Source: an uncultured Prochlorococcus sp.
GTDB taxonomy: Bacteria; Cyanobacteriota; Cyanobacteriia; PCC-6307; Cyanobiaceae
Length of the DNA: 64,000 nt
Reading direction: 5' to 3'
NCBI GenBank assembly: GCA_902563335.1
Contig: CACEWU010000003.1
Span: forward strand, 33,098-97,097
The position numbers and the translations under genes are program-made. Positions 43,702 through 53,680 of this stretch are shown one piece after another; the stretch's first letter is position 1; each line of letters opens with the position of its first letter. A model generated the notes under the pieces. The model had not been told where the DNA came from. It saw only the letters and a program-made list of their open reading frames with translations, and did not search any database.

Positions 43702-44643
43702 CTAGAAATCTCTAGATCCTATATAATTACTAAGATCTGCTAATTCTTCAAGTGTTTTAACTCCAGAATCTATTTTCCCATTGATTTCCCAAGATGGAAA
43801 ACCACTAATTCCTTTACTTTCGCATAGAGATCTTTGATTATTAAGTCCATCTTCTGCACATTCAATTATCGTAAGTGTATTTGAGGCCTCCTTCCCTAAC
43901 ATTTCTTTTTGATCATGGCAGTGAGGGCACCAATAAGCACTGTACATTACAACTCCTTTTGCTTTTAAATGCTTTGCTAATTTGACCTGATTAGAATTGC
44001 TAATTGTTTTGACACTTGGTGGTAATCCTATAACATTTTCGGCATTAACAGCCTTATTAGGCTCTATAGAGGATGACCAGATTAATCCTCCTAGGAGTAT
44101 GCCAAGTGAAAGCAAAATTCCTCTAAAAAATAACTTGCTATAATCATCCCATCCTCCACCTATTATTGAAAGGATTAGGATTAAAAAAGAAATACATGCT
44201 GAAAGAATACAAAAGAAACAGAAAGCTTTGATTTTGAAAAGCATTAGCCAGATCAAAAGCAAGCTAAAAATGCTCATGCTGCATGAAATAGCAAATAAAC
44301 CCCACCAACTTCTTCGAGACACGTCATTTTTGCTCTCAGATATTCTTGGAATAAACGGCAGGAAGGCCATTACCAGAAGAGAGAGATAGCTAATTAACCC
44401 CAGCAAAGATAAAGGTATGACAAAGTTGTTTCCTTGAAAAATGGTTCCCCATGGACTATTTAGGACTCTGTCACAACCTTCTGAGCTTCCTGGACAGGTA
44501 AGAGGTCCTAATAGACCCCATCGATTAAAAGTAATAGACCCTGTATCAATGACTCCTATCGTTGCCAGAATGCCCATTATGACTCTGGCCCACTTCAATC
44601 CTTGATCTTGGCGACGGCGACTTTTAAGTCGAGTTGTGCCCAT
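43702..44643 (-). CDS. vitamin K epoxide reductase (VKOR) - thioredoxin fusion
   Basis: A 313-residue membrane oxidoreductase. The N-terminal domain has about five hydrophobic segments with conserved cysteine pairs: CPGSSEGC in the first loop and FCFFC in a later helix, which are the VKOR disulfide-relay sites. The C-terminal domain has the thioredoxin-like active site YWCPHCHDQ. Such cyanobacterial fusions oxidise protein thiols in the lumen or periplasm using quinone. The ATG start is at 44643, nine bases inside the extended rimO frame. Its end overlaps a pair of TCTAGA palindromes at 43701-43716. Confidence 0.93.
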   Translation of the reverse strand: MGTTRLKSRRRQDQGLKWARVIMGILATIGVIDTGSITFNRWGLLGPLTCPGSSEGCDRVLNSPWGTIFQGNNFVIPLSLLGLISYLSLLVMAFLPFIPRISESKNDVSRRSWWGLFAISCSMSIFSLLLIWLMLFKIKAFCFFCILSACISFLILILSIIGGGWDDYSKLFFRGILLSLGILLGGLIWSSSIEPNKAVNAENVIGLPPSVKTISNSNQVKLAKHLKAKGVVMYSAYWCPHCHDQKEMLGKEASNTLTIIECAEDGLNNQRSLCESKGISGFPSWEINGKIDSGVKTLEELADLSNYIGSRDF

Positions 44644-44723
44644 TTCTGATTAATAGATTGCTTAATTGTGGCAGTTTTAGAATGCTCTTGGGTGTTCAGT
44701 TAATCAAGGCACCTTTTTTCATA

Positions 44724-46136
44724 ATGCCTCACTCCCACTCTCACTCTCTGTCGGGCATCTCTACTAAGCAAGCTGGCAGACCAACCGTAGCGTTTGCACA
44801 TTTGGGATGTGAAAAGAATCGTGTTGATACTGAACACATGATTGGGTTGTTGGAAGATGCTGGCTATGGGGTAAGTCCGAATGAAGAAGATGCTGCTGTG
44901 GTCGTCGTAAACACTTGTAGTTTTATCCAAGATGCAAGAGAAGAGTCAGTACGTACTTTGGTTGAGTTAGCTGATAAGGGTAAGGAATTGATCATTGCTG
45001 GTTGTCTTGCTCAACACTTTCAGGAAGAGTTGTTGACTTCACTGCCAGAGGCGAAGGCAATTGTTGGGACTGGTGATTATCAACATATTGTTGAGGTTCT
45101 TGAAAAGGTTGAGGCTGGAGAAAGAGTTAACAAAGTTAGTCAAACACCTGAATTTGTTGGAGATGAAAATTTACCTAGGCATCGTACTAGTGGGGCTTCA
45201 GTTGCATACTTAAAAGTTGCTGAGGGGTGTGATTACAGGTGCGCCTTTTGCATTATTCCCAAGTTACGAGGAAATCAGCGAAGTCGCTCAATTGAGTCAA
45301 TTGTCAAAGAGGCATATCAATTAGCTAAACAAGGTGTAAAGGAGTTGATTTTGATTAGTCAGATCACTACAAATTATGGTTTGGATTTATATGGTCGCCC
45401 TTGCCTTGAAGATCTATTGAGGGCTCTTGGGGATGTAGAAATCCCGTGGATAAGAGTTCATTACGCGTACCCTACTGGACTCACTAAAGAAGTCTTAGCT
45501 GCCTTTAGAGAAGTACCAAATGTTTTGCCATATCTTGATCTTCCTTTACAGCATAGTCATCCAGATATTCTTAAAGCTATGAACCGACCTTGGCAGGCAA
45601 ACTTAAACTCTTCTTTGCTAGATAGAATCAGAGAATTACTGCCAGAGGCGATTTTAAGAACTACCTTGATAGTTGGATTCCCTGGAGAAACAGAGTCCCA
45701 TTTTGAACATCTAGCATCATTTGTTGAGAGTCAGCGCTTTGATCATGTTGGAGTGTTCACTTTCTCCCCTGAAGAAGGAACTTTAGCGGCTTCTTTGTCT
45801 AATCAAGTTTCTAGCGAGTTGGCGATTTCAAGGAAAGACAGACTTATGTCTCTGCAGCAACCGATTGCTGCAGCTAAGAACAGTAGTTGGGTTGGCCGCA
45901 CCGTTGATGTATTAATTGAGAAACAAAACCCTCAGAGTGGTGAGTTGATTGGGCGTTGTGCTCGTTTTGCTCCTGAAGTAGATGGCGAAGTGTTTTTGCG
46001 CACAAGTGACATTCAAACCAAGGTAAGCCCTGGTTCAATGGTCTCAGGATTAATTACTGGATCGGATTTATATGATTTGAGCGGAGAGGTGGTTGGTGCA
46101 AAAAAAATGATTTCTGCCATTAGAACCAGGGATTGA
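44724..46136 (+). CDS. rimO: ribosomal protein S12 methylthiotransferase RimO
   Basis: This radical SAM enzyme methylthiolates an aspartate of ribosomal protein S12. The UPF0004 domain has its three cysteines in HLGCEKN, VVNTCSF and IAGCLAQ. The radical SAM cysteines are in [12 protein letters not shown], followed by a TRAM-like tail. The ATG at 44724 ([11 protein letters not shown]) is chosen because the frame extension back to 44634 overlaps the divergent VKOR gene and adds unconserved residues. Length 470 from this start fits the family. Confidence 0.94.
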   Translation: MPHSHSHSLSGISTKQAGRPTVAFAHLGCEKNRVDTEHMIGLLEDAGYGVSPNEEDAAVVVVNTCSFIQDAREESVRTLVELADKGKELIIAGCLAQHFQEELLTSLPEAKAIVGTGDYQHIVEVLEKVEAGERVNKVSQTPEFVGDENLPRHRTSGASVAYLKVAEGCDYRCAFCIIPKLRGNQRSRSIESIVKEAYQLAKQGVKELILISQITTNYGLDLYGRPCLEDLLRALGDVEIPWIRVHYAYPTGLTKEVLAAFREVPNVLPYLDLPLQHSHPDILKAMNRPWQANLNSSLLDRIRELLPEAILRTTLIVGFPGETESHFEHLASFVESQRFDHVGVFTFSPEEGTLAASLSNQVSSELAISRKDRLMSLQQPIAAAKNSSWVGRTVDVLIEKQNPQSGELIGRCARFAPEVDGEVFLRTSDIQTKVSPGSMVSGLITGSDLYDLSGEVVGAKKMISAIRTRD

Positions 46137-46151
46137 TTTAAATCTATTGCT

Positions 46152-46173
46152 AATAGCCTGCACGCTTGCTATT
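46152..46173 (+). terminator. weak hairpin after rimO
   Basis: AATAGC at 46152-46157 pairs with GCTATT at 46168-46173, loop ten bases. There is no T-run directly after, so termination is doubtful. Confidence 0.25.
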
Positions 46174-46222
46174 TGCTCTAGTGAGATGAGCGATTCGGAG
46201 TCGTTTTCCTTCTAATTACTAT

Positions 46223-46315
46223 TTAGATGATTTTTGTACTTTGAAGGATTTTGTTAAGTACAAATGCACCACTGAGGCCAGCGGCAACAACTGCTAGATA
46301 GAAGATGATTCCCAT
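46223..46315 (-). CDS. PetL-like 30-aa cytochrome b6f subunit candidate
   Basis: An ATG at 46315 opens a 30-codon frame that is almost entirely one membrane helix (FYLAVVAAGLSGAFVL) and ends in NKILQSTKII. The size, single helix and basic-IKLI-like tail resemble PetL, the small subunit that stabilises the cytochrome b6f dimer. The tail here is STKII and not IKLI, so the identity is not certain. It lies alone between rimO and the DUF4346 gene. Confidence 0.55.
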   Translation of the reverse strand: MGIIFYLAVVAAGLSGAFVLNKILQSTKII

Positions 46316-46386
46316 TTGAATGACGCGTAGATCACTATTAGATCAGATTATTTGACCTTCTGGGACTAGTTAGTGCGAATTGCTTT

Positions 46387-46788
46387 TTAGTCTTGAACAT
46401 ATGGCTTACCCATTACGAGACAATTTTCGGCTCGTTGGAGTTCTCTGCCCAGATATAGAGCATGATCTAATCTGCTCAGAGGAGTGGGGCTTCCTTTTTC
46501 GGTTAGCTCGATGCCAACTTCTTTAGCAGTGCGACCTTTAAAGATTTTTATTGGTCTTCGCTTCCTTCCCCCTTCACAAGGTAGGGGCTCACCTGTTTCT
46601 GGATCAATTGCTCTTCCAATCTCGTCAATATGATTGCTAAATTGTTCTACTACAATTTCCCTTGTTGATGTGTCCAAGTTGATTAAGAAATAACCATGGG
46701 GATCCAGGTTGATGAAGCGCTTAGAGAGCTCATCATCAACAGTTTGAATTGTTTGAATATTTGTTTTCTTAATGTTGCTTGAGGCCAT
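46387..46788 (-). CDS. DUF4346 domain protein, 133 aa
   Basis: Most of the protein matches the DUF4346 pattern: LDPHGYFLINLDTSTREIVVEQF, PIKIFKGRTAKEVGIELTEKG and LSRLDHALYLGRELQRAENCL. The domain is widespread in cyanobacteria and in some archaeal pterin-synthesis proteins, but its activity is unknown. Start ATG at 46788, four bases after the FemAB-like gene on the same strand. Confidence 0.85.
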   Translation of the reverse strand: MASSNIKKTNIQTIQTVDDELSKRFINLDPHGYFLINLDTSTREIVVEQFSNHIDEIGRAIDPETGEPLPCEGGRKRRPIKIFKGRTAKEVGIELTEKGSPTPLSRLDHALYLGRELQRAENCLVMGKPYVQD

Positions 46789-46792
46789 AGCA

Positions 46793-47986
46793 TTAATTTA
46801 ACAATTTAAGTGAAGGAGGTTTAGTCCGAAAGGGCACGTCATTATTTTCTGCGTCTATTTCTCTAAGCATTAGTTCGTTTGCTTTAGGAAGCCATTCTCG
46901 GATTAATCCATTCATTTGAGTGTTATACCAACGATGCAAGCTGATATGTGGTTTTGCTAGAAACCCTCTTCGTCTTTTGTGGCTTCCGCCAGCACCTGGA
47001 TCAAAACTTTTTATACCATTTTCTATAGCCCAGGCAATTGGAGAGTAATAACACACTTCAAAGTGAAGACAATCAATTTCCTCCTGACTTCCCCAATAGC
47101 GTCCCCAAAGCATTTCTTTGCTTGCCACGCACAAAGACATTGCTAGTGGTGTTTGGGGATTTCCTCTATGAGCACTGAATAAAACCAATTGATTGCGAAG
47201 CTTTGGTGAGGAAAGTTTTCTGAAGAATCCTTCTTCTAAGTATTTGCTCCCCCATGGTCCCCAGCGATTACAGTGGCTTTCATACAAAAAGTACATTTTT
47301 TCCATAAGGTTTTGGTTAATTTCAGAACCATTTACTGTAGATACAGTTATACCAAGATCTTTTAGAGATTTTCTCTCTTTTTTTATATTGCGCCTTTGAT
47401 TTGAATTAAAACTTGCTAGATAATCATTAAAATTTTTTTTACCATTTAAATGCCCTATGCTGTGTTTGTTAATCCAAGTATGGCAACCATTGGCTGTTGC
47501 TAAAGATTGCCATACTTGATCTACGTATAGAAAATTACAGCTTAGTATGTGGTGTTTAATTGCGAATTGATCTATAGCTCTTATCATTAAGGCTGTGAGA
47601 TTAACTTCATCCTCTCCTGGTGATATAAAAAAACGATAACCTTCTACTGGGCTAAAAGGACTCATTCCAATTAGCTTAGGATAATAATGTAAGCCTAAAT
47701 TTTCTGCTAGTTGAGCAAAGGATTGATCAAAAACAAATTCTCCCCAACTATGTGCTTTGAGATAAAGAGGGGCAAAGGCTATAGGTTGATTGCCACGCCA
47801 GAGAGCTAAATGAAGTGGTTGCCAACCATGACTATGAGAAATACTGCCGGACTCTTCAAGTGCTAAAAGCCATTTATAATTATAGAAAGGAATTAAATTT
47901 CTATGCAATAAATCTTCCCAATGAGAATTTGGTATTTCTTTTATAGATTGATGCCATTTGGCTACTATCTTGACCATCTTAAGCAA
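46793..47986 (-). CDS. FemAB/GNAT-like protein (DUF482 group)
   Basis: A 397-residue soluble protein. YYPKLIGMSPFSPVEGYRF, FLYESHCNRWGPWGSKYLEEGFF and SFDPGAGGSHKRRRGFLAKP are characteristic of the COG3146/DUF482 family, an acyltransferase relative of the FemAB peptidoglycan-interpeptide enzymes. The substrate is unknown. The start is ATG at 47986. The downstream DUF4346 gene follows within four bases, so both are likely on one transcript. Confidence 0.85.
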   Translation of the reverse strand: MLKMVKIVAKWHQSIKEIPNSHWEDLLHRNLIPFYNYKWLLALEESGSISHSHGWQPLHLALWRGNQPIAFAPLYLKAHSWGEFVFDQSFAQLAENLGLHYYPKLIGMSPFSPVEGYRFFISPGEDEVNLTALMIRAIDQFAIKHHILSCNFLYVDQVWQSLATANGCHTWINKHSIGHLNGKKNFNDYLASFNSNQRRNIKKERKSLKDLGITVSTVNGSEINQNLMEKMYFLYESHCNRWGPWGSKYLEEGFFRKLSSPKLRNQLVLFSAHRGNPQTPLAMSLCVASKEMLWGRYWGSQEEIDCLHFEVCYYSPIAWAIENGIKSFDPGAGGSHKRRRGFLAKPHISLHRWYNTQMNGLIREWLPKANELMLREIDAENNDVPFRTKPPSLKLLN

Positions 47987-48078
47987 TCTTGAGAAAAATA
48001 TAGTAATAAAACTCTCTTTTGTATAAAGTATTAAGTATATTTTTTGAAGTCAAAAATGATTTAATTGAATTCATATAT

Positions 48079-48777
48079 TTACTTATCAAGATCGGAAGTT
48101 TTTCGCTTGCGATTTCGGATGTAGCGAAGTAATAATTCATTGTTATGCAGTGATTGGACTGTTTTCAGATTCCATGCATTTGAATTTGTTAGCGTCTGAG
48201 GCAAGCCATTTATTCTATGTGGAATCCAGGTGTGATTACCACCAAGAAGCCTAGGGGTCAAAGTCAGTTGTAACTCGTCTACTTGATCTTGATTTAAAAG
48301 GGATGAAATCAATTCTCCACCACCAAGAAGAGCTAGTCGAGATAAGCCCATCTCCGAGAGATTAGATAACGTTTTCTCCCAAGTTTTTTCTATTCGGATA
48401 AGGCGAGTAAAACCAGAGAGGTGGTCTAATTGTTCCGATTTTTTTTTGGGACAAATTAGCCAACGCTCTATTGGTTGATGAAAGAAAGGCCACTCAGGAT
48501 AAAAGTTTTTTTTTCTGCTAACTACCAAAGCGATTGGTTGAGTTGATCGACCTTCTAAACGACGTTGTGAAATCAATGATGGATTGTGGATAAGACAAGT
48601 GTTCCGATGTGCTCTCAGGGTTCCCCCACCACACAGGGTTCCATCTGACCATGCAAGTGCCTCTTCCAAAACCTTTCTATCTCCTTCGCCTCCTAATTCA
48701 GCCTTGCCTCCATGAGGGAAAGCCAACCGACCATCAATGCTTATTGCTAAAACGAGCCGAACCCATGTTGAGGTCAA
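48079..48777 (-). CDS. RibD C-terminal-type (dihydrofolate-reductase-like) reductase
   Basis: A 232-residue protein of the RibD_C/DHFR-like fold: LVLAISIDGRLAF at the N-terminus, LCGGGTLRAHR, and the C-terminal LALLGGGELISSLLNQDQVDELQLTLTPRLLGG. Family members reduce pyrimidine or pterin intermediates with NADPH. It lacks the deaminase domain of full RibD. The start is TTG at 48777, seven bases after the PTPS gene, so the two are likely co-translated. A role in riboflavin or pteridine metabolism is inferred from the context. Confidence 0.85.
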   Translation of the reverse strand: MTSTWVRLVLAISIDGRLAFPHGGKAELGGEGDRKVLEEALAWSDGTLCGGGTLRAHRNTCLIHNPSLISQRRLEGRSTQPIALVVSRKKNFYPEWPFFHQPIERWLICPKKKSEQLDHLSGFTRLIRIEKTWEKTLSNLSEMGLSRLALLGGGELISSLLNQDQVDELQLTLTPRLLGGNHTWIPHRINGLPQTLTNSNAWNLKTVQSLHNNELLLRYIRNRKRKTSDLDK

Positions 48778-48784
48778 AATATCT

Positions 48785-49705
48785 TTATTGATAATGTACG
48801 GTGTTGATTCTTTTTGAGGTTGCGTCTACATCTGTATTTTCTAGGTATATTTCTGCAGCATTATTTGGACTTTCTTGTAGGCGAACTTTGTGCAGAGTTG
48901 CACCAATGCTTTTAATAGGTTCTGAAAGAAGATCTGAAATATGAAGTGCAATATTCTCAGCAGTGGGAACACAAGTTTCAAAATAGGAGATATCTTTGTT
49001 TAGAAAAGTGTGGTCAAAAACCTCTACGACTAGATCATCTACTAAGCATTGAAGTTTTGAGAGGTCGCAAATCATTCCTGTCCTTTTATTAATAGAGCCT
49101 CTTACGGTGATATCTAGAAGATAATTGTGGCCATGGCCATGTGGCCGAGCACATTTTCCGTAGATTCTTTCATTTTCCGTTTGACTCAGCTCGGGCCTGG
49201 CTAGGCGATGGGCAGCTGCGAAATGGGTTTGAACGGTAAGAAAAGAGCTCATTGTATTTCCTAGGTAATCAGCCCAAAGGGATGTTTGTTCATAGAGTCT
49301 TATCGCTATTAATGGTAAATGTGGATTTAGCCGCTTCCAGATGATCTTTGCAAGGGCTTCTGTGGTTGGCAAACATCCTTCTGGACTAGAAAGTTTAAAT
49401 TCTGGCCAGGTTTCATTCAAGAAACGAAAGTTGAGTTGACTCGTAATCTCTGAGTGGATGGCATGTTTGACCTCCGAGAGGTTTAGAACCATCCCATTGG
49501 CATCTAGTTCTCCGCCCATGGAAACAATTAGTTCATAATTATGCCCATGTCCTGGAGAAATGGCACATGGCCCAAAAGAATTTGTGTTTTCTGTAGTGGA
49601 TAACTCAGGGAGCCAATACTGATGACTTGCACTAAAGCATGCTCGTCTTGTTATGACACACTTTCGACCTTTTCCATGGAGTCCCTTGGAATTGATCTCA
49701 GTCAT
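48785..49705 (-). CDS. tandem 6-pyruvoyl-tetrahydropterin synthase (PTPS/QueD-like) protein
   Basis: Two complete PTPS domains in one chain. The first carries RRACFSASHQYWLPE and PGHGHNYELIVS; the second has THFAAAHRL, GKCARPHGHGHNYLLDITV. Both keep the zinc-binding histidines and a nearby cysteine, so both could be active. The end glutamate motif is present in each (RLYEQTSLWADY and HKVRLQES). PTPS enzymes act on dihydroneopterin triphosphate in pterin or queuosine synthesis. The ATG at 49705 is preferred; a TTG frame opens at 49723. It is divergent from aroK with about 50 bases between them. Confidence 0.9.
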   Translation of the reverse strand: MTEINSKGLHGKGRKCVITRRACFSASHQYWLPELSTTENTNSFGPCAISPGHGHNYELIVSMGGELDANGMVLNLSEVKHAIHSEITSQLNFRFLNETWPEFKLSSPEGCLPTTEALAKIIWKRLNPHLPLIAIRLYEQTSLWADYLGNTMSSFLTVQTHFAAAHRLARPELSQTENERIYGKCARPHGHGHNYLLDITVRGSINKRTGMICDLSKLQCLVDDLVVEVFDHTFLNKDISYFETCVPTAENIALHISDLLSEPIKSIGATLHKVRLQESPNNAAEIYLENTDVDATSKRINTVHYQ

Positions 49706-49757
49706 GTCACATTCAAGTCCCAAAACATCCTAATGAGATTTCAACCGTTTCGTTTTT

Positions 49758-50354
49758 ATGAATCAATCTTCTTCCTCTCATCCCTTGACAAAAAGGTTGG
49801 CTGGTCGCAATCTATATCTGATTGGAATGATGGGATGTGGCAAGAGTCGTACAGGACCTCCTTTAGCAAAAGAACTTGCATATAGCTTTGTAGATGTTGA
49901 TGAAGTTATTGAGAGGCTATTAGGAAAATCGATTCCAAAAATCTTTGAAGAAGAAGGTGAAAGAGGTTTTCGTGAAATTGAAGCACAGGTTTTGAATGCC
50001 ATTGGTCAGAGACACTCGTTGGTTGTTGCCACTGGTGGTGGAGTTGTGACACGCCATGAGAATTGGGGCGTGCTACATCAAGGGATTGTTATTTGGTTAG
50101 ATCTAGCCAGAGATGATCTTTTAGAGCGGTTGAAATTAGATTCTGTGAAAAGACCTTTACTTGAAACTGAAGACTCGGATGGTGTTTTTGATGCTCTGTT
50201 GAATGAACGCCGACCTCTTTATCTTGAAGCTGATTTGCAAGTGATTATCGGTACTGAGGAGCCTGAATTTGTCGTGCAAAAGATTTTGGAAAGTTTGCCA
50301 TCAATACTTAGATCTCAGGAGGATTTAGGCGCACCGCAAACCACCTCAGACTAA
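49758..50354 (+). CDS. aroK: shikimate kinase
   Basis: This cytosolic kinase phosphorylates shikimate in aromatic amino-acid synthesis. The P-loop is [10 protein letters not shown] at residues 23-32, the shikimate-binding DVDEVIE at about 47-53, and VVATGGGVV is intact. Length 198 is normal. Its 3' end overlaps the minus-strand gene at 50308 by 47 bases, a convergent overlap. Start ATG at 49758. Confidence 0.95.
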   Translation: MNQSSSSHPLTKRLAGRNLYLIGMMGCGKSRTGPPLAKELAYSFVDVDEVIERLLGKSIPKIFEEEGERGFREIEAQVLNAIGQRHSLVVATGGGVVTRHENWGVLHQGIVIWLDLARDDLLERLKLDSVKRPLLETEDSDGVFDALLNERRPLYLEADLQVIIGTEEPEFVVQKILESLPSILRSQEDLGAPQTTSD

Positions 50355-50571
50355 ATCCTGGTTCAATTTCAAGATCACAAGCAGTATCAAGTAAGCGTTG
50401 AACTGCTGATTTTGTATTTGGCTGTTGTTGAAGATCTTCAGGGAGTGTCTCTAGCCTTAGTAGCCATTTTTCTAACCATTGGCGGGTTTCCTCGGTAGTG
50501 CAAATTTTCTCTTGCTTACCAGGTTCAAGAATCACATAATGACTACAAGACCTGATCAATGGATCTGACAT
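50308..50571 (-). CDS. conserved cyanobacterial hypothetical protein, about 87 aa
   Basis: A soluble 87-residue protein (ATG at 50571; the frame opens at 50580 with TTG). It contains [27 protein letters not shown] and ends in a proline-rich segment, [14 protein letters not shown]. No domain recognised. It overlaps the aroK 3' end by 47 bases, tail to tail, so the last codons of both genes share DNA. Confidence 0.7.
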   Translation of the reverse strand: MSDPLIRSCSHYVILEPGKQEKICTTEETRQWLEKWLLRLETLPEDLQQQPNTKSAVQRLLDTACDLEIEPGFSLRWFAVRLNPPEI

Positions 50572-50599
50572 TTTTACCAATCCTTGGATTGTTGATGTG

Positions 50600-51322
50600 T
50601 TAAATCTTGGCGGAATTAGTTTTTAGAGATAGTTCAAGTTGGTCTCGCCATAGAAAAAGTGGGTTGAGCTTTGGATTATCATTAAATCCAGGACAACCTT
50701 TATCAGTAAGGGGTAGGCCTGAAGACATTGGGAACTTAAGTAAAGACAATTGAGCGGCTACTGCAATATCAGCAACGCTAAGTGAATTTCCTATAAGCCA
50801 AGGATTTGATTCAACAAGACGAGAGATCTTTTCAAGGCTTGTCAGAAGGTTGCCACGTTCACCTTGGTTTATTACTTCACTGAGGTTGCTTAATAGGCTC
50901 AAAGGCAGGCTTCTCATGGCTTTACGAAAGGGTTCAGGTATGTTTTCGGGTAATAGGGCAATTCGTAGCTCAGGATCAATCGAGGCAGTTTGAATAAGAA
51001 TAGATCGAACAGAATTCGCTAATGTTGTGTCTGCCCAATCTTCTATGAGGTGGGCTTGGGCAGCTTCTTGAGGGTCCGTAGGAATTAAATGAGGCAGAGA
51101 ATTCCGTTGATCTAGATATCGAATAATTTCACTTGAATCAATGATCACATTTTCGCCATCAACCAACACTGGTACTTGTTTTTGGCCAGACAGTCGGAAG
51201 ATAGATATTTGATCAACTCCAGGACTAATATCGATTGTTTTGTAAGGAATATTCTTTGCCTGACAGGCCATTCGTACTTTGAGGCAGAAAGCAGAATGGC
51301 GAAATTGATGAATCTCTAACAT
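50600..51322 (-). CDS. glutathione S-transferase family protein
   Basis: A 240-residue protein with a thioredoxin-like N-terminus (HQFRHSAFCLKVRMACQAKNIPYKTIDISPG), where the Ser/Cys near residue 10-14 would contact glutathione. It has DSSEIIRYLDQR at about 62-73 and a helical C-terminal domain with LIGNSLSVADIAVAAQLSLL. The zeta/omega-like layout is typical, but the substrate is unknown. ATG start at 51322. Confidence 0.9.
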   Translation of the reverse strand: MLEIHQFRHSAFCLKVRMACQAKNIPYKTIDISPGVDQISIFRLSGQKQVPVLVDGENVIIDSSEIIRYLDQRNSLPHLIPTDPQEAAQAHLIEDWADTTLANSVRSILIQTASIDPELRIALLPENIPEPFRKAMRSLPLSLLSNLSEVINQGERGNLLTSLEKISRLVESNPWLIGNSLSVADIAVAAQLSLLKFPMSSGLPLTDKGCPGFNDNPKLNPLFLWRDQLELSLKTNSAKI

Positions 51323-51380
51323 GGCTGATCTACCAAAAGACAGGCAGAGTAGCGAGCAAAGTCAATAGCATGCGAAACCA

Positions 51381-51587
51381 ATGGGTGAGTTTTTTGCAAA
51401 TGTTGCTCGATACCCCAAGTATCTGATCACAATCATTCTTGGAGTATTTGCAGCCGTTTTGGAACCTTTAGTGAAGCGCAGTAGTAATCCAATTACTGCT
51501 GTTTCTCTGATAGGAGCATTGATCAGTGGTTTGATTACCCTTGTGTTTATTGTTCGAGCAATGGTTTTTCCAGTTTCTTTTTCTTAG
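51381..51587 (+). CDS. Ycf33/DUF751 small membrane protein
   Basis: A 68-residue protein with two membrane segments: [18 protein letters not shown] and [18 protein letters not shown]. Text such as [14 protein letters not shown] is typical of the Ycf33/DUF751 family of cyanobacteria and plastids. Function unknown. It is three bases ahead of rbfA, so they form a unit. Confidence 0.88.
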   Translation: MGEFFANVARYPKYLITIILGVFAAVLEPLVKRSSNPITAVSLIGALISGLITLVFIVRAMVFPVSFS

Positions 51588-51589
51588 CA

Positions 51590-51988
51590 ATGGCACAAGG
51601 ACGTCGAGTTGAACGAGTTGCCTCACTCATTCGCCGTGAAGTTAGTGAGTTGCTGATTAGTGGTATTCGTGATGAAAGGGTGCAGCAGGGGATGGTTACG
51701 ATTACGGAAGTTGTAGTTTCTGGAGATCTACAACATTGCAAGATTTTTGTGAGTATTTATGGAAAAAAAACTCATCAGGCGGATGTCCTTGCAGGCTTAC
51801 ATTCAGCAAGTGGTTTTTTGAGAGGTGAATTGGCAAGAAGATTGGCCATGAGGCGTGCTCCAGAGGTTGTTTTTAAATTAGATCAGGGTTTGGAGAAAGG
51901 TACTAATGTTATTAAACTTTTAGATGAACTGGAGCATGCAAGGGAAAGTCGTATTGCTATTGACTTAGACAAAAATGAACAAAAATGA
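51590..51988 (+). CDS. rbfA: ribosome-binding factor A
   Basis: RbfA helps mature the 30S subunit by binding helix 1 of 16S rRNA. The family pattern [27 protein letters not shown] and the [27 protein letters not shown] end are present. At 132 residues it is normal in length. It overlaps the following gene by four bases. A run of eight A residues lies inside the coding sequence near 51763. Confidence 0.95.
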   Translation: MAQGRRVERVASLIRREVSELLISGIRDERVQQGMVTITEVVVSGDLQHCKIFVSIYGKKTHQADVLAGLHSASGFLRGELARRLAMRRAPEVVFKLDQGLEKGTNVIKLLDELEHARESRIAIDLDKNEQK

Positions 51989-53634
51989 GTATCAATAGCC
52001 ATATTGATTTGAGTAGTCAGGTGGCTGAATTATTGATAGTTCGCGCTAGTGGTCATGCTTTTGATATTCAGCGTAACTATCCCTTATGGGAATTAAGCAA
52101 TAAACAAATTCAAAGGCTTTTAAAAGTTGGTGTAGGAGGAGTTATTTTTTTTGGAGGGACAAGTATTGAGTTGCAACATCGATGTCAAACGATCAAGAAA
52201 TGGACTGCAAAACCTTTATTGCTTTGTGCTGATATTGAAGAGGGATTGGGGCAAAGGTTCCCTGGTGGGACTTGGTTTGTTCCACCAATTGCTCTTGGTC
52301 GGATGTATGCGATAGACCCAGAGAGGGCAATGAAATTGGCTGAGAGCTATGGATGCTCTACAGGTTCTCAGGCTAGAAAGTGTGGCCTCAACTGGGTTCT
52401 TGCACCAGTTTGTGATGTAAACACTAATCCTTCTAATCCTGTTATTAATGTGAGGGCCTGGGGCGAGGACCCAGTAATAGTTTCTGAATTGACATGTGCC
52501 TTCCATAAAGGTTTGGTTTCTCAAGGGGTTTTGTCATGTGCCAAGCATTTTCCAGGTCATGGAGATAGCAGTGTTGACTCACATTTGGATTTACCGACTC
52601 TTACTCATGACAGGAATCGACTAACAAAACTTGAACTCGTTCCCTTTAAGGAAGTAATTGTTAATGGTGTAAGTGCTGTGATGACAGGGCACTTGCTATT
52701 GAGGAATCTTGATCCCAAGAACCCTGCGTCGCTTTCTCAGCTTGTTATCAATCAGTTACTTAGAAAACAGCTTGGGTTTGATGGTTTAGTTGTTACTGAT
52801 GCACTGGTGATGCATGCAATTAGTAATAAATATGGTGCCGGAGAGGCTGCTGTGATGGCCTTTGAGGCTGGGAGCGATTTAATTCTCATGCCTGAGAATC
52901 CTGATGAGGCTATTAAGGAAATTTGTAAAGCCTTGCGATCTGGAAGGATTCCTATGGAGAGGTTGCATGAAGCATTAGAGCGTAGACAAATAGCATTGGA
53001 GAATGTTGAAAGGTTTTTTCCTGCTTCTTCTAAGAAATTACCTAATGTATGCAACGAAGAACTTCAGACTAATGACGATAAAGAAATTGCGAGTGAATTG
53101 ATATTGAAAACTTTAGAGGTACTTAATCCAGGAGGAATTAAAGCTCCAATAAATGGTATTAACTTACTGCGGATAGATAGTATGATTTCCTGCCCATTTA
53201 TTACTAATAACTCCCCCTCAATTTGTTTGCCTGAGAGTGCAGGCTTTAAAAGCATTGTTTCACATAAAATGACACCAAGTATATGGACCAATGATATCAA
53301 TTCACCTCTCGACTTGAATCTGTTAGGGGAGAAGATGATATTGCTACAACTCTTTATAAGAGGTAATCCTTTTGTGGCCAATTCCTATGATCAAGAGCCT
53401 TGGGAGGCAGCAATAAGACAACTTCAATATAAAAAACTACTTGCTGGATTAGTTGTTTTTGGAAGTCCATATATTTGGGATAGCTTGATTAAGGTTCTGG
53501 ACTCTTCCATACCTGCTGCATATAGTCCTGGACAAATGTTACCTGCTCAGCGAGAGGCTCTATCGAAATTAATTATGTTAGCTCCTCACTCAAGACTTTC
53601 TCAATCGGATCTGCCACATGCCTTCACTGATTAG
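51985..53634 (+). CDS. glycoside hydrolase family 3 beta-N-acetylhexosaminidase (NagZ-like)
   Basis: A 549-residue GH3 enzyme. The family motif [18 protein letters not shown] begins at residue 187, with the catalytic loop His200, and the nucleophile Asp272 lies in [11 protein letters not shown]. Such enzymes release GlcNAc from peptidoglycan fragments. The protein has an extra C-terminal domain of about 190 residues beyond the GH3 barrel. It likely works with AnmK (encoded elsewhere in the window) in wall recycling. Overlaps rbfA by four bases. Confidence 0.9.
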   Translation: MSINSHIDLSSQVAELLIVRASGHAFDIQRNYPLWELSNKQIQRLLKVGVGGVIFFGGTSIELQHRCQTIKKWTAKPLLLCADIEEGLGQRFPGGTWFVPPIALGRMYAIDPERAMKLAESYGCSTGSQARKCGLNWVLAPVCDVNTNPSNPVINVRAWGEDPVIVSELTCAFHKGLVSQGVLSCAKHFPGHGDSSVDSHLDLPTLTHDRNRLTKLELVPFKEVIVNGVSAVMTGHLLLRNLDPKNPASLSQLVINQLLRKQLGFDGLVVTDALVMHAISNKYGAGEAAVMAFEAGSDLILMPENPDEAIKEICKALRSGRIPMERLHEALERRQIALENVERFFPASSKKLPNVCNEELQTNDDKEIASELILKTLEVLNPGGIKAPINGINLLRIDSMISCPFITNNSPSICLPESAGFKSIVSHKMTPSIWTNDINSPLDLNLLGEKMILLQLFIRGNPFVANSYDQEPWEAAIRQLQYKKLLAGLVVFGSPYIWDSLIKVLDSSIPAAYSPGQMLPAQREALSKLIMLAPHSRLSQSDLPHAFTD

Positions 53635-53680
53635 AGTAATAAAATTCTAGTGGAGCAAAGAATTTAATTGTGTACACAAA

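Noticed and set aside
43701..43716. Pair of TCTAGA palindromes at the nadB/VKOR junction
   Set aside because: They can form a short hairpin but lack a T-run; six-base palindromes occur by chance.
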